From Clitopilus passeckerianus (Eukaryota > Basidiomycota > Agaricomycetes > Agaricales > Entolomataceae), in the NCBI GenBank assembly GCA_944990035.1, contig CALYLX010000133.1:186001-250000 (forward strand): DNA of 64,000 bases, written 5' to 3'. This document shows positions 22,353 to 33,968 of this stretch, piece by piece. The position numbers were made by a program, and so were the translations under genes. Numbering within the stretch: the first letter of the stretch is position 1; each line of letters starts with the position of its first letter. Under the pieces are notes generated by a model. The model saw only the letters and a program-made list of their open reading frames with translations. It ran no database searches and was not told where the DNA came from.

Positions 22353-24165
22353 ATGTTGTTGTCAAAAGTTCTCGGAGTCATTGTCATCGCCCGAAACGGT
22401 GACCGATATAACTACTACCAGGATCCCAAGACCTATGCTGGGTCTAACACTGAGACCACCGCTCTCGGAGTCGTAAGTTCGTTCAGCACGTTTCAATCCT
22501 TCCTCTACTGACACCATATATCTTTTTCTCAAGGCTGAGTCGCACCAATTGGGATCTACCCTCCGCTCCACCTACTTCGACCCTTCCTCGCCCTCTTACA
22601 TCCAGGGCATCCGCACCGACCTCGTTGACAACAGCGAAGTCAAGGCTCGCGTCAAGGCCGGCGTTGAGGGCTCTGTCGTCTTCGACTCCTCCATTGCCGT
22701 TCTCCAAGGTCTCTTCCCTCCCAACCCCAACAACAAGATCACTCTTGCCAACGAGACCACTGTCACTGCCCCCCTCGGCGGTTATCAATACGTCCCTGGT
22801 AAGTTTATTTACTTGCATCTTTTTTGTTCTTGAATCCCGAGTGCGCCCTGCAGTTGAGACCGTTGAACCTGGCAATGACCGCTCTTTGGAGAGCTGGACC
22901 AACTGCCCTGCCTTCGAGAAGCACATCAAGAGCTTCTACGCCTCTGAGAAGTTCAAGGAGACTGAAAAGTCTGCTCAAAACTTCTTCAGAGCCGTCAAGG
23001 ACTACGTCTTCGGTCGCCCCACTACTTTGGAAAATGCCGTACGTTTTTCAACTTTCATCCTCATAAACTGAGATCTGACTTTTTTCTTAGTGGAACGTAA
23101 GCAAACTGTCATCACAAGCCAGTGGTATTACCAAACTAACCCTCTATTCAGATCTACGACTTCGTTAACACTCAGCTTGTTCACAACAAGACCTATGCTC
23201 ATCGTCTTCCTCCTACCCTCGTCGACCAGGCTCGCGGTTTCGCCAACTTCCACGAGGACGGTATCTTTTCGGACAAGCAAATCAACGGTATTGGAAACGG
23301 TTCGTACAATGCTTCCTAACCAGCTACATATTGGTACTCATGGTCGCTGTTCACAGTCGCTGGCAGAACTATGATGAATACCATTATCACCTCCCTCGAA
23401 CGTATCTCCTTCAACGGCGACCCTCTTCAATTCCTCTTGGTCCAGACCACCTACCAGCCCTTCATCTCCTTCCTCCACATGACTGGCGCCACCGACGAGC
23501 ACCCCGAGTTCAAGGGCATTCGTGAGTACCATTGATGACATTTTCCCCGCTACATCTACCTACCCCTGTTATAGCCGACTACTCTTCTGCCATCGTCATT
23601 GAGCTCCGTCGTGGCAATCCTCCCGACCTCCGCGACTTCCTTCGCGTCAAGTTCAAGAACGGTACCCACAGCAACTTCCATGACGTTCACGTCTTTGGCC
23701 ACAAGTCTGACATCCCCTTGACTGAGTTCATCTACCGGGCTGAGGTTTGTCTACCGCTCATCTTTACCTTCCTCGTCTAACATACTCTTTCACTAGGGTG
23801 CTGCTATCACCAGCAACAAGCAATGGAAGGAGGTCTGCAGCGCCAGCTCGGTCAAATTCGGCCCCTTGTCTGCTGAGCTCCCCGTCGGTGGTGCCCACGC
23901 CCAGGCTGCCTTCACCGGCGCCTTTGTCTTCACTGGTCTTCTTGCCCTCACCATGGCGGCTAAGATGATCAAGCGCTCCCGTGCTAAGGCCCGCGAGGCC
24001 CGCCTCAGGCTCCCCGGCGATGAGGTGAGTTCAATCATCATTGACTATGGCACTATTCGTCGAGTCAAAGAAGGTGGACCAGCCACCATTGAGGTGGCTT
24101 CAGAGGAACCCCAGACGTTCTCGTACCAGACCTATTATCCCGAGAATCCCAGATGGTTCGTTTGA
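22353..24165 (+). CDS. Membrane-anchored histidine-phosphatase-fold protein, catalytic His missing
   Basis: Member of the histidine acid phosphatase superfamily (phytase-like fold). Exons 22353-22472, 22534-22798, 22854-23038, 23091-23096, 23152-23299, 23357-23521, 23575-23744 and 23797 onward join in frame. The N-terminal motif expected as RHGxR reads RNGDR (residues 14-18), so the phosphorylated His is Asn; the C-terminal motif usually HD reads GHKSDIPLTEF. Activity is therefore doubtful. The middle shows VETVEPGNDRSLESWTNCPAF, FGRPTTLENAW-N-IYDFVNTQL and GDPLQFLLVQTTYQPFISF. A hydrophobic helix (AAFTGAFVFTGLLALTMAA) followed by KMIKRSRAKAREARLRL predicts a C-terminal membrane anchor. The fourth exon is only six bases (Trp-Asn). 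The open frame ends at 24165; alternatively a GTGAGT donor at 24025 splices to an acceptor at about 24271, ending EKGRLV at 24319. Upstream exons carrying a signal peptide cannot be excluded. Confidence 0.82.
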
Positions 24166-24319
24166 GGGAACGGGCCTTGGTACTTCTGCATCCCCCGGTT
24201 TCCTGGATTCCTCGCATTAAACTATTTATTATGGCCTATCGACATCTTACTCACAACTACTCGTATTGCAGAACTTCCGCGTTACCGTACCTGTCACCGA
24301 GAAGGGAAGGCTCGTCTAA

Positions 24320-24652
24320 ATTCGAGGGCTTTGATAGCTCTCTACTCTTACGCATATCTTCATCACGAACTCACCACACTCATTGCATTTTTCATCATTT
24401 CATCGGTTTCACATTAGCATTGTATTTTATTTGTACTTCCAGTATAAAACCCAATCATCATTGATTTTCTCACAATTGGGCGTCCGTTCAGAATAATTAC
24501 CGTGTATCGCCTCCGTGGAGAAGAGTCGCCCTGGGAAATCAGAGGCGACAGAGATAGGATTCAAGAATCATATATGCAGAGTTAACAAAAAGAATGAAAT
24601 ACGTGAGATATATTGACAAACGCGTAAATCGGTTGAACAAGTCCAACGTCGA
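24320..24652. other. Short spacer between convergent genes
   Basis: A/T-rich 3' flanks of the phosphatase-like gene and the dynamin pseudogene. Nothing coding is seen. Confidence 0.4.
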
Positions 24653-27447
24653 TCACGTCGTCACCGCGCGCAGTAACTCATCACCAGCAGACCTCATCCG
24701 TTTTAGCTTCGCCTTCAACTCCTCTCGACGAGACGCCACCGATGGGCTTTCTTGAGCAAGGTCGTGACAGATCTTCTGGCCATTGGGCCCGCTAACACCC
24801 AATCCAGTATTCAATTCGTGGAGGATGTTCCTCTCCAATCCACGTATGAGCTCATAGTCAATTGCCTGCGGGACAGTGTCTGCAAATCGCTTGTAGGCCA
24901 CTAAAACAGTAGGAACTCAGTTTAGGATACGCCCGCTAATGCGAAAGACAGTACCTTGGAAATAAGCCCGTACGTCCGCCATGATATTCAACGCCGGTTG
25001 AGTTCCGTCGGGAGGGATGAGTTTGGACAAATCCTCCGGGCGAACACCGTTTATACCGAGCTCAGCGAGGCCAGCAAGAACTTTAGCCATCCCAGTAGGC
25101 TGTGGTGGGGGGCCAGTTTTTGAGCCCGTAGGAGGCATGTAGTCATCGATAGCATTCATGAGACTAGCGTTTTGGTCCTTTTCACGAGCCCCTTTGTAGT
25201 AGGCCATGAATTTGTCCTTGTAGTCCTCGAGGTAATGCGTATTGGACGTATAAGGCTGACGTTCAAGCGACATCAGCCAGTCGATTCTGCTCTCCGTATT
25301 TTCCCTGCAAATGCTGATGTGTTTTTGGAGGAGAGCCCTGAGAAGAGTCAATCAACACGAGTACGGAATGGCATAAATTGGATACTGACTTAACTCGATG
25401 CTCTAAGAGGCCAACACCGAAGGATTCAAAATGCCGATGAACTAGTTCGTTCACTTGCTCTTGCAGAACCGCAAAAACACTTTGGCAGAGGCGATGGGCA
25501 GGAGTATCCCATCTCTCGACAAACGTGTCTATGTAGGCCTTCTGAACGACGAACGGGTAATTCCCTGGAAGTTCGCGGGTCCGGGCTCTTGGGATGGGGT
25601 CAGTATATGTTCTGGGAATTCGTGGATATAGCTCACTTTTGGGCTCTCGTTAAAACCTCGTCGATATAAATCCGAGATTGTTTGACGCCTCTTGCGTCGC
25701 AATCTGAGAACTCCCCGTCTCCCTCTTCGGCATCCAAGAATTGCATAGGTGGCAAGGCCTTGCCGCGAGAAAGTGTTCTCTCAAAGGGCACAAAGACGGG
25801 TGCGGTGGAACGGATTGCCTGCGAAATAGCTCTTGCGCCGGGCGGATAGTTTGAAGGAGGCCGTCCTCGCTGGGGTCACCTTCAATGTGCCGGGCAAGTG
25901 CGGTAACAAAATCATGGAGTAAGGTTGAGATATCGCTCGAAGGATCCTTCGATGGCTCTTTGGGTAGTTGCTTGAGAGCATCTTGCGTCTTCAGAATGGT
26001 GGCGTCGAGTTCAGTCTGGAATTCCGGCAGCCTGCAACAGATTGAGCAAATATCGGTCAGGTGAAAAAGTGAAGATGTAACCTTTTGGAGATCAGATCGG
26101 AGAGAACGGTGCTGAGCCGGCCGACAAGATTTTGGGTTCCAAGATATTTTTGATATGGAGCGTCGAGTTCGGCCCAGGCTTCCTTGGTGCGGAAAAAGTT
26201 TGTTTCGCTCCTGCGGGCCTCTGCCCAAGTGACACCATTGGCAAGATCTTGGGATGAGGGTTGTTTGACACAGAACCAGCCATTATCCAAAGGTTCTTTC
26301 TCGTTCCGTATGAGTGATATCCAGTGAACCTCTTCGCCCCAGGGATACGATCAGGTTTCGTTAAAACACCTGAGAGTCATATCTTGAGCAATCATCATCC
26401 AATATAATCAACATCATAATCACCTATGGTCCTCTTCCCCTCCGGATCATGAATCTTGGCAATCTACTGCGCACCCTGATTCTGAAAATCGGCTAATGGA
26501 AGGGTTAGCACGAAGAGTGAATCCAGCAAAAACAGGTGCTTACTTTCGCATGTAACTGTCAGAAGGACAATACAGTTTTGGCGCTTGATATATGTTGTGA
26601 CAAGACTCTTGACCAGGTCAATATCGGAGGTGTTTCCGCCTTGGCCGACATTGGCGATCACTCCTAGAAGGGGCGTCCACGAGATCAGATCGGTGAAAAG
26701 TAAGAAATATGAGAACATACCAGGCAAGTCACAGAACGAAAGGTCTGCGACGTCAGGCCCGCTAATTTGTAGTGTGACGCAGTCAGACGAGAAGGTTAAT
26801 TCCATGCTCTCGTCGAATTCTTCGCCCAGAAAATATTTCAATCCTTTTGATTTACGTTTTGACGGGTTCAAAATGGCACGTTGACCTCGCCGAATCCGAT
26901 CCTCAACTTCGCCCTTGTCGTGCAAAATGCCTCCAAACACCTCGGTGCGCGAGTGGCCATCTTCCGTGTAACGTAAGGAGACTGTACATTCCCATGGTTT
27001 CAGTGAGCTTGAAAGTCGGCATTCAGTAGGACAGCTAAGGGTAGATAACAGTAAGCGATGAACCACGAAGGGAACCCTGTACCCACCGGGTGCAAGTTCC
27101 TGCAGCTCTTGGAAGAGTGATTTCTGAGATGGCTTCAATCAAGGACGATTTTCCGGCACTCTGAGATCCGATAACTGCAATCTGTGGCAGGTCTATATCG
27201 ACGTCCACCCTGATGTAAAAGACATATGGTAAGCATCGGCGACCAAGTAAACCAGTGAGATATGCACGAACCCGGTGGAAATGAGGCGATTCACGAGATC
27301 CAGCATGCGGCGCCGGCTCTCAGACAACTACGCATTTGATAGGCCAACACCAGCGTCGGGAGTGCCCTGGTTTGACAAAGTGTCATCGACAATAGACGTG
27401 TCGCTTGCAGATATCGAGTCAGAGAAAGAAGATGAAGAGAATGTCAT
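24653..27447 (-). pseudogene. Dynamin-like GTPase, inactivated tandem copy
   Basis: Homologous along its length to the intact neighbour at 28233-31025: N-terminus, P-loop [12 protein letters not shown], switch region [10 protein letters not shown] joined to CPTECRL, DLPG, TKPDRIP, stalk, and GTPase effector region (MADVRAYFQ joined to VAYKRFADTVPQAIDYELIRGLE). It carries at least four lesions compared with that copy. A TAG lies after GVGLSNA near 27330, where the paralogue has CAG. A second TAG follows FQNQGAQ near 26465, where the paralogue has GAA. A one-base loss follows DRIP near 26343. A further one-base loss follows LFRR near 25823. Between lesions the reading frames and introns are well preserved, so inactivation is fairly recent. 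The start at 27447 (MTFSSSFSDS) matches the intact gene only loosely. Confidence 0.85.
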
Positions 27448-28232
27448 GCTTTCAGAGGCAGTTGGAGAATTCAGCCAGAGTCCGGCAGACTCTTATACCC
27501 TACCGGTTCGTGATGTGGCTGGAGCGGGTCGAATCAGGTTGCTCCCACAGTTTTACGTGCCACTCATAAGCTTGCAGCGATCGGCGCCTCTGTGTTTACC
27601 GGGCTGGAGCCAAAGAGGTACCCAGAATGCCGTTCTTTCCTGCACGTCGAGAGTTCCAGCGCTCGCAGGAGTAACGAAAGTTCCCAGAAAGATCCGCCTC
27701 AGAAGAACATTAGTGGTCGGTCAGTAGTAGAAGAGTCGGACGTCTCACCGTTGTAGTGTACAGTGTGCACGCTAGAGTCTGCCTCCCATAGAAATGAGAT
27801 TGAAAAAGAATTTTCTCTCAGCTAAGGGTTAGTTTCTCAGAACATCATCAAAATGGATGAGGAGTCTTCCTCAGGGGCTCTGTTCGCTCGCAGATTTTGG
27901 GTTTGAAGAGGCGCAATAGTAGTCCGTTACCATAGAGCGCCTGCAAATCAACTTCAGAAGTGCGTGTGGGATCCAAACGGCGCTTATTCTAGGTTTCAGA
28001 TACGTTAATTGCATTCCCAGGAAAAGAGTAGCCTAATGTCCTGCCGTGGGAAATGGGGTCCTTGACTCGCGCTAAACAACCCGCCCAGAAACCTGCGTTC
28101 TCAAGCCATACAGTATCAAGTTGCAGCCACACCGCTTCTTGACATGTTTTACGTTACTGTAGAACGTGTCAAACATGCTAAGAAGACCTCTATATCCATC
28201 GGAGGACCTAAGAATGAAAATTACACGATGGC
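27448..28232. other. Spacer between the two dynamin copies
   Basis: About 790 bases holding the promoter of the dead copy and the 3' flank of the intact copy. No other gene is seen. Confidence 0.4.
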
Positions 28233-31025
28233 CTACAAATTTAGTAACTGCTCAGAAGCAGCTTGCATCCGTTCTAGCTTCTTCTCCAGCTCCTCCCTTT
28301 TCGAAGCGATCGCGGGACGTTCTTGCGACAGGTCCTTGCAGATTTGATGACCCTCAGGGGTGCTTATTTTGAGGCCCCTGTTTAACACCTGCAGCATATC
28401 TCGTTCCACTCCTCGCATCAGCTCGTAGTCAATTGCAAGAGGGATATTATCAACGAAGCGCTTGTAAGCAACTAGGACACAAAGTATGAGCTTTGAGGAA
28501 GTTCTATATTCTGCTTGGTACATACCTTGGAAATACGCTCGGACATCCGCCATGATCCTAAGGGCAGGTTCTGTGCCATCTGAGGGAAGGAGCTTTGCAA
28601 GATCCTCTGGTTTGGCACTCGCAAGATTGACTTCCGCCAGGCCAGCAAAAATCTTCGAAAGGCGCTCGGGTTGGCCATTAATATTGTATTGGGCACCGCC
28701 ACTTAGGTAGTCAATAATGGCTTGCATGAGTGTCGGATTGCGATCTTTTGCCCGAGTACCAGCGTAATGCGTCAAGAATTTGTCCCTGTAATCCTCCAGG
28801 TAGTGCGTGTTTAGGGTGAAGGAGTCGCTCTCCAGCTTGAGGAGCCAGTCTATGCGGCTTTCTGCCTCCTGTAAGCACTTGTTCAGGTGCTCATGTACCA
28901 GAACCCTTAGGGTTGTACGTCAGTTTGTGATTGATGGACTGTTTGGAACACGACCTACTTGACACGTTGTTCCAATTGTCCTTGCCCAAACGAGTCAAAG
29001 TGTTGGTGAACAAGGTCTTTCACCTGTTTGTTGAGGATGACGTATACTGCCTTACAAAGACGATGTGCTGGATCACCCCACTGCTTGGTGAACGCCTTGA
29101 TGTACGATTTCTGGACGACAAATGGGTAGTGTCCGGGAAGCTCTCGTGTCTGAGCTCTGGGGGAAACGATGAGCATTTGACCATGACAATAGCAAAGAAA
29201 CAAAACCTACTTTTGTGCCCTGTCAAGAACTTGATCGATGTATATCGGAGGACTCGTTCTTGTTTGTTGTCGGGCGGTCGCATCGGAGAGTGCTTCTTCC
29301 ATGATATCTGCCTCTTCTTCAAAGTCTAAAAATGTCGGCTTCTCCACCACCTTGGTTTCAGCCTCTGCCTTCTCAAAGGGAACAAAGTCCGGCGCAGTAA
29401 CACGTATCTCCCTTCGGAATTTCTGTTGCGCTGGCCGGATAGTCTGAAGAAGGCCGTCCCCTTCTGGTACGCCTTCAACACGGATAGCGAGGTCTCGGAT
29501 GAAGGAATGCAAGAGGCCGAGAATATCGTTGAAGGGATCGCTAGAGGGCGGTCGAGGAAGCTTTGCGATCTCGTCACGGGCGCGTTGGATTGCATCTTCC
29601 AAATCGTGCTGGATACCCGGGAGTCTATGGGAGGCTTCGGTTAAGCAGAGCCACCTCGCACAGAAAAAGCTTACCTCTTGGAGATGAGATCGGAGAGGAT
29701 AGCACTGAGACGTTCAACCAAGTTGTTTGTGCGCAGATATTTCTGGTGGTAGGAGTCGAGTTCCCTCCAGGGGTCTTTAGAGGCGAAGAACTCCCGCTCT
29801 CGTTGGCGAGCTTGGTCCCAGGTGACCCCCTCCTTGATCTCTTTGGATGATGGCTGCTTGACGCAGTACCACCCGTTCTCGAGAGCCTCCTTCTCGTTCT
29901 TGATCAAGGATACCCAATTGATTTCTTCGCCGAGAGGGATACGGTCAGGCTTCGTCAATACACCTGTACCGAGCTTAAGGAAGGAGGGTCATGAAGAAAA
30001 AAGGAGTATCCTACCGATTGTCCTTTTGCCATCAGGATCGTACTCTCTGGCAATTTCTTGGGCCCCCTGATTTTGGAAATCAGCTGAAGAAAGTAAATCA
30101 GATCTATGCACACAGTTAGTCAAAACGCATCTTACTTTCACAAGCCACCGTCAGTAGGATAATGCAATTTTCTCGCTTGATATAGGAAGTAACGAGTTGC
30201 TTAACGAGGTCGATATCGCTTGCATTTCCATCTCGTCCGACATTCGCAATCAGACCTGAGGACACCATTCAGCGACGGGTCAGCCCTCATGAACTCAAGA
30301 AACCCTACCTGGTAAGTCGCAGAACGACAGATCAGCAACCTCAGGCCCACTGATTTGCAACGACACGCAATCCATAGAGAAGCTGCGCTCGAAGACGGTT
30401 TCATCTATCTCATCGCCTAGGAAGTATTTGTATCCTTGCTCCTTGAATAGCCTGGGGTTGAGTACCGCACGCTGCGCCCTCCGGATACGGTCTTCCACTT
30501 CAGATTTATCGAAGATTGGTGGGCCAAATGGTTCGTTGTGGATTCTTCCTTCGTCGTTAACGCGAAGAGACACGACGCACTTCCATGCATCTTTGGAGAA
30601 GGATAGTCGACATTCGGTCGGACACCTAAAACCCCATGATTAGACGATTGGGGTTGACATCAAAGGCAGATACTTGCCTGGTGCATGTACCTGCAGCACG
30701 AGGTAGCGTTATCCCAGAGATAGATTCTATGAGCGACGATTTGCCCGCGCTCTGAGAGCCAATGACCGCGATCTGGGGAAGATCAATGTCAATCTGAACG
30801 CTGTCGCATAAACGTTCGTCAATACTAGAGGCATTTTAGAACAGGAAGAACTTACCCAGTGCTGAGTAGACGGTTGACCAGATCCAGCATCTGGCGCCTG
30901 GTACCAGAAAGCTGGATATCGGACAACCCGACACCTTTGCCAGAGTCTTTGGCCCTGTTTGAGGGATCTGGAGTGTCTATTCCAGTGTCAACATCGCTGT
31001 CGAACTCGAGACCGTTGCCAGACAT
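28233..31025 (-). CDS. Dynamin-like (Mx/Vps1-related) large GTPase
   Basis: Large GTPase expected to assemble on membranes or other targets through its stalk. First exon 30856-31025 ([20 protein letters not shown]) ends in [14 protein letters not shown]. The GTPase domain follows: [19 protein letters not shown] (P-loop), [19 protein letters not shown] (switch I), CDLPG (switch II), TKPDRIP (G4 motif). The middle/stalk region includes [32 protein letters not shown] and an acidic insert ([17 protein letters not shown]). The C-terminal GTPase effector domain runs [19 protein letters not shown] to [15 protein letters not shown]. No PH domain or transmembrane segment is visible, as in Mx-like proteins and many fungal dynamin-like proteins. 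All segments are open and the junctions I checked keep phase. The intron after the switch-I exon begins with GC at 30677. Whether it acts in organelle division or in a defence-like role cannot be told from sequence. Confidence 0.88.
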
Positions 31026-33410
31026 ATTGGTAAAATTTGGATTATGGGGTGTGCTGGGACGCGTTTGCGAAGGATATGTTTATCGTCCAAAGGCGTCTTG
31101 AGGCAGCTTATAACGATTCTGCGAGTACCACGCGAGTACGGCATGTTTCAACAGCAAAGATCGTCGCTGGCCTTAATTTGGTATATTTCGTCAGGTGTCT
31201 TGTTCTTTGGTGAAAGGACTCCGAGACACTCACGATTCGAAGCTGGGACATCAAATATCCAGACCATCGGAACCTTAGACGACGTGAAATACCAATCGTA
31301 GTATAGATACCAGAGATAGCCGTTCAGTGCAGCTGTTGAAGGCAGTGAAGGACAAGGTATCCATTGGAGGTTTTGCCCATTTTTGGTCATGGGTACGGAT
31401 GCCAAGCGCTTCGCGCCCACAATAATCGGACGTAACTTAGAAAAGCTGTTAGGAAAATCAAGAAAGATGAGAGAATAACGTACAAAAAGCTCGGGAAACG
31501 CTCAGGTATGTATCCCAATGAACCCAAAGCACCCGGTACGATGTGATTTGAGCTTTTCAAATTGACGTTGCACGAGTTCAGATTTTCCCATTCATCGTGG
31601 CTATCTCAAAGATTTACCCACAAGCAACAGATTCAGTCCAAGAACAGGAGTTATACGGCGTCATCGGGAGACGACAAAAGGAATGCAGATGCAGGGAAGG
31701 TTGCGTAGATTGGGCCCACAAACTGCAATGCTGCAATTGACAGGAGTGATTCCATATTCGTGACAGGCACAGCCAATCCCGCTCGAGGCATCCTGAGCCG
31801 GCCACGCAGTCGGCGACCATTTCACAATGGAAGCACCAGATATAGTGAAAGCAATTGTCATATGGTCGTCAAGCGTCGTTGTGGGCGTCGTTTGCGTTGA
31901 ACAGGGCTGCATGCCTGTAATTGGCGATAATGGCGGAGTTTCAATCCGCTTCGAAGTCAGACACCTCTTTCAATCAAACCTCCATGTCGTCAAGCTTTCG
32001 GGGGTTGCGCTCTGCAATTCACATAAACTCTGCTTGAATCGTTCATGACACCCAGGGATGGAAAAGCTCATAGGATCTGTATAACGCCTCAGCCCAAGTG
32101 AACTGACAACATCTGGTTACAATCGGCTATATCTACGTTGCGTTCAGCTCTCCAGGCTGATGCATTGAGAGCTCTGCGACTAAAGCTTCCGTGCTCGCCT
32201 CTGTGCCTCTGGGATATTTTCATAATCCCGTGAGGTCTGATCCCATGCCTTCTCCGCAAGTGCTCAGGTCTGATCACGAGTTGGCTGGTCTCTACGTTGC
32301 GTCGTGATATGCGGAATCATCGTGAGTCCTTTCTCTCCTCTACGCTTTCAATACGTGTTTACCCTTCGAGATCAGAATTCGTTGCCGAACTTTTCTTCAC
32401 CCGGAGCTACAAGTCATCGCTGTCACAGTCGTCCTCCCCTGTTTAGGGCCGCGTGACTAAGGACCTGGTGTTCGAGCCCACATGGCACCAGCTATTCTTC
32501 TGAAAGTAACGCCTAGTAACGCTCGCAGTCCGTGCTTGACCCACTTGGCTTGACAGAAATGTGTGCGTTTCCTCTCTTCTAATTTGAGTGTTGTCAACTA
32601 ACGTGTCTCGGCTGCAGGGTTTCAAGGTCTAGGTCATGAGCCTTCTGTATCTCGTGGTCAATATCTAGTACCCCGGGAATCTATCGTCATATCCGGCTAC
32701 TGTCAGTTGAAGTGGGCGTCCCGTTTCGATTGCTAGCTCTGCAGCGGATGTGGGGTAAATGAATTACAAGCACCTGTGACGTAGGTTGTGATGCGCAAGC
32801 ACTCGCGAAAATTCGAGCCCAGGTAAATATTTGCAACGATGTCATTCTAGCAGCGACTCATGCGGCTCATCTAGAGATACTTCAACCTGTGCGAAGTAGC
32901 TACAATCCATGGAACGAAGAACACTGGCTGTAATACCTGTGGCATTTGTGCCGCCCGCCACCTGTTCTGTAGGATCGACCGTAGGGTCCTCGCAGCTCAA
33001 ATACTGGCTATGCCACGACCGGTTTTAGATTCGGAAACCGTCTCACCCCATCAACCGGAGTTCGAGGAGGCTTGGTATTGCTCGTCGCTTGCGAAGTTCC
33101 TGCCTTAAATTCACCGAACACCGCAGATGCTCCACCTGACAGTGATCAGGACAGCCCACCAAGCCCCTCCCCGTACAGCACCCAGCATCTGCGAGCCTTC
33201 TCGAACATCATATGCACCCCAAATTCCGCTGACTAAGCTCCCCCATCATGGTCGATCAAAGTATGTGCTCCTAGAGCCACCACATCCGCAGCAGGAATCT
33301 CTTCATACCATCACAAGCGGCCCCATGCTATGCGTTTGAAATGCCAATTGACGTTTGGCTCTGACGGATGTTCCCTGTTCCGTGCTTGGACGGCCGATGC
33401 GCGGTCGGTC
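31026..33410. other. Gene-poor spacer of about 2.4 kb
   Basis: No gene supported. Minus-strand open stretches at 31148-31420 (90 codons) and 31661-31912 (83 codons, nine cysteines) are not recognisable, and neither has a convincing start context or exon partner. Several short tracts such as GTTCGAGC (about 32470) look like the B-box of a tRNA or SINE, but no cloverleaf forms around them. Confidence 0.35.
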
Positions 33411-33417
33411 TATAAAA
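33411..33417 (+). promoter_or_regulatory. TATA box of the Ser-rich secreted-protein gene
   Basis: TATAAAA lies 112 bases before the ATG at 33523. Confidence 0.55.
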
Positions 33418-33522
33418 ACCAGACGTCATGCATTCTGATTTCCCCCAACTCGCAGTCTGCTACCCAATTAACAGCTCAACCATCAACTTACGAACGGAGT
33501 CAACTCTTACTCTTACGGCAAC

Positions 33523-33968
33523 ATGAAGTTCTTCTCTTACACCGCTATTGCCGCTCTCTGCGCCATCATGGCCAATGCTCAGGATCCTACTACCGAATCT
33601 GCGACTATTGAGCCCACCGACACACTTTCGTAAGTCAAGATTTTTCTGCAAAGGGGTTCTTCTCTTACACTTGCCTTCACAGCGTCCCCTCCGTATCCGT
33701 CCCCTCGGTGTCTCTCCCCTCGGTGTCTCTCCCTACGGAATCTATCCCTAGTTCGATCCCCATCCCTACCTCGGAGATAAGCTCCGTGGCTTCCTCTCTC
33801 AGTTCGGAAATCAGCTCCGTCATCCCATCCCTCACCGTCCCGACCATTAGTGCAACAAACAGTCCTACTGCGCCTTCTGTTACGCCAACCGGTGCGGCCT
33901 CGTCATTGTCACCAGGGCATGGCCTCGTAGGAGTCGCTGTTGGCGCGTTCTTGGCTGCCGTCTTGTAA
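33523..33968 (+). CDS. Small Ser/Pro-rich secreted protein, probably GPI-anchored
   Basis: Two exons (33523-33629, 33683-33968) give 130 residues. A signal peptide (MKFFSYTAIAALCAIMANAQ) is followed by a Thr/Ser/Pro-rich body and a hydrophobic C-terminal tail (GLVGVAVGAFLAAVL) without basic residues after it, the pattern of a GPI-anchor signal; GAAS just upstream is a possible attachment site. The body contains repeated pentads (VPSVS VPSVS LPSVS) and a duplicated SEISSV block, likely heavily O-mannosylated. This suggests a small cell-wall or surface protein. It resembles the two genes at 38444 and 39809 in layout, but its intron lies later (after residue 35). Confidence 0.75.
33683..33740 (+). 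repeat. In-gene 15-base tandem repeat (Ser/Pro/Val pentads)
   Basis: Consecutive copies of a unit like CCCTCGGTGTCTCTC encode VPSVS/LPSVS pentads at the start of exon 2. Such repeats in wall proteins often vary in copy number between strains; that is inference here. Confidence 0.6.

Noticed and set aside
24653..27447. Translating the left dynamin copy as a functional gene with introns around the stops
   Set aside because: Both TAGs lie within blocks aligned to the intact paralogue without gaps, and two one-base losses remain. No intron fits.
32440..32500. tRNA-like B-box (GTTCGAGC) with a 3' GGCACCA
   Set aside because: The T stem has only two or three pairs and no D arm or acceptor partner was found.
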